This document shows positions 63,676 through 64,000 of a stretch of DNA of 64,000 bases, in pieces; position 1 is the stretch's first letter, and each line of letters starts with the position of its first letter. The position numbers and the translations under genes are program-made. Source of the stretch: Pseudomonas taiwanensis. Its GTDB lineage: Bacteria > Pseudomonadota > Gammaproteobacteria > Pseudomonadales > Pseudomonadaceae. The DNA lies in NCBI RefSeq assembly GCF_013393345.1, contig NZ_QJRF01000031.1, forward strand, positions 108,444-172,443. Reading direction: 5' to 3'. The notes under the pieces are model-generated. The model had not been told where the DNA came from. It worked only from the letters and a program-made list of their open reading frames with translations, and made no database searches.

Positions 63676-63753
63676 GCGCTCCCGCTGACGAGAAGAGTGA
63701 ATCGGATCGGAAGCGCAAGCGGTTGAGTAGAAAAGAGATTTTCGAAAAACAGC

Positions 63754-63781
63754 TTGACAGTAAGAAAGGCTGCTGTAGAAT
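63754..63781 (+). promoter_or_regulatory. rRNA promoter P3
   Basis: -35 TTGACA (63754-63759), 16-bp spacer, -10 TAGAAT (63776-63781), discriminator GCGCGGC. This is the promoter nearest the 16S gene. Confidence 0.82.
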
Positions 63782-63818
63782 GCGCGGCCTCGGTTGAGAC
63801 GAAAGACTTGATCGAAAC

Positions 63819-63859
63819 GCTCTTTAACAACTGAATCAAGCAATTCGTGTGGGTGCTTG
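63819..63859 (+). promoter_or_regulatory. rRNA antitermination leader (boxA and boxB)
   Basis: boxA GCTCTTTAACA at 63819-63829 is followed by a boxB-like stem CAAGCA/TGCTTG (63837-63859), with boxC-like GTGAG beyond. This nut-like region lets Nus factors make rRNA transcription resistant to termination. Confidence 0.85.
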
Positions 63860-63976
63860 TGAGGTAAGACTGGTAGTCAACTGATTATCAGCATCACAAG
63901 TAACACTCGTGAATTCGAGAGTTTATTTGCGATTGCTGAGCCAAGTTTAGGGTTTTCTCAAAACCCAAGCAGTATT

Positions 63977-64000
63977 GAACTGAAGAGTTTGATCATGGCT
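63977..64000 (+). rRNA. rrs: 16S rRNA (first bases only)
   Basis: The window ends with TGAAGAGTTTGATCATGGCT, the universal 5' end of 16S rRNA; the mature start is placed at about 63977. The rest lies outside. The 63473-63976 stretch before it holds three promoters and the antitermination leader, and no gene. Confidence 0.95.

Overview
The window is a gene-dense, GC-rich stretch of a Pseudomonas chromosome. From the rpoD-side tRNA to the 16S rRNA gene the gene order follows, from memory, P. aeruginosa PAO1 from about PA0575 to PA0668. Differences include a missing yqeY-like gene between dnaG and rpsU, a single rather than double binding-protein gene in the agt transport cluster, and no R/F pyocin block between trpE and trpG. 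No integrase, insertion sequence, CRISPR array or prophage was seen, so this is mostly core genome. The species cannot be fixed from this window.

Layout. (1) 1-5160: a 5'-truncated TonB-dependent receptor, cobF (aerobic B12 synthesis) and metE (B12-independent methionine synthase). This block is not part of the PAO1-like order. (2) 5203-13484, minus strand: a CAT-anticodon tRNA (probably Ile2), the c-di-GMP protein RmcA, and the macromolecular synthesis genes rpsU, dnaG and rpoD. (3) 13691-18002: tsaD, plsY, folB, folK, cca and a small lipoprotein. (4) 18067-22938: the SpoVR/YeaH/PrkA stress trio. (5) 23226-30855, minus strand: lptD-surA-pdxA-ksgA-apaG-apaH-glpE, read outward from lptD. (6) 30982-34465: amgK-murU (cell-wall recycling), djlA and a DUF3530 protein. 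(7) 34601-42162: a two-component system and an ABC importer resembling agtSR/agtABCD (4-aminobutyrate/5-aminovalerate uptake). (8) 42299-47876: rpe, gph and a contiguous trpEGDC operon. (9) 48094-58994: vfr, an OsmC protein, speD, coq7, a HIT protein, an AAA ATPase, an SDR, a DUF805 fusion protein, a PLP racemase-fold protein, a nitronate monooxygenase, hemJ and argC. (10) 59146-64000: erpA, anmK, an M23 endopeptidase, tyrS, and the promoter/leader region and first bases of an rRNA operon.

Points most worth a second look: a Trp-codon-rich trp leader peptide that is the in-frame C-terminus of Gph; a good match to an IscR type-1 site over the erpA promoter; a perfect 8-4-8 dyad upstream of the agt transport operon; a DUF805 membrane protein ending in a type IV pilin-like helix without a prepilin cleavage motif; nested hairpins in front of cobF; and three rRNA promoters that share an identical 16-bp spacer. 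I did not find a clearly undescribed multi-gene system here.
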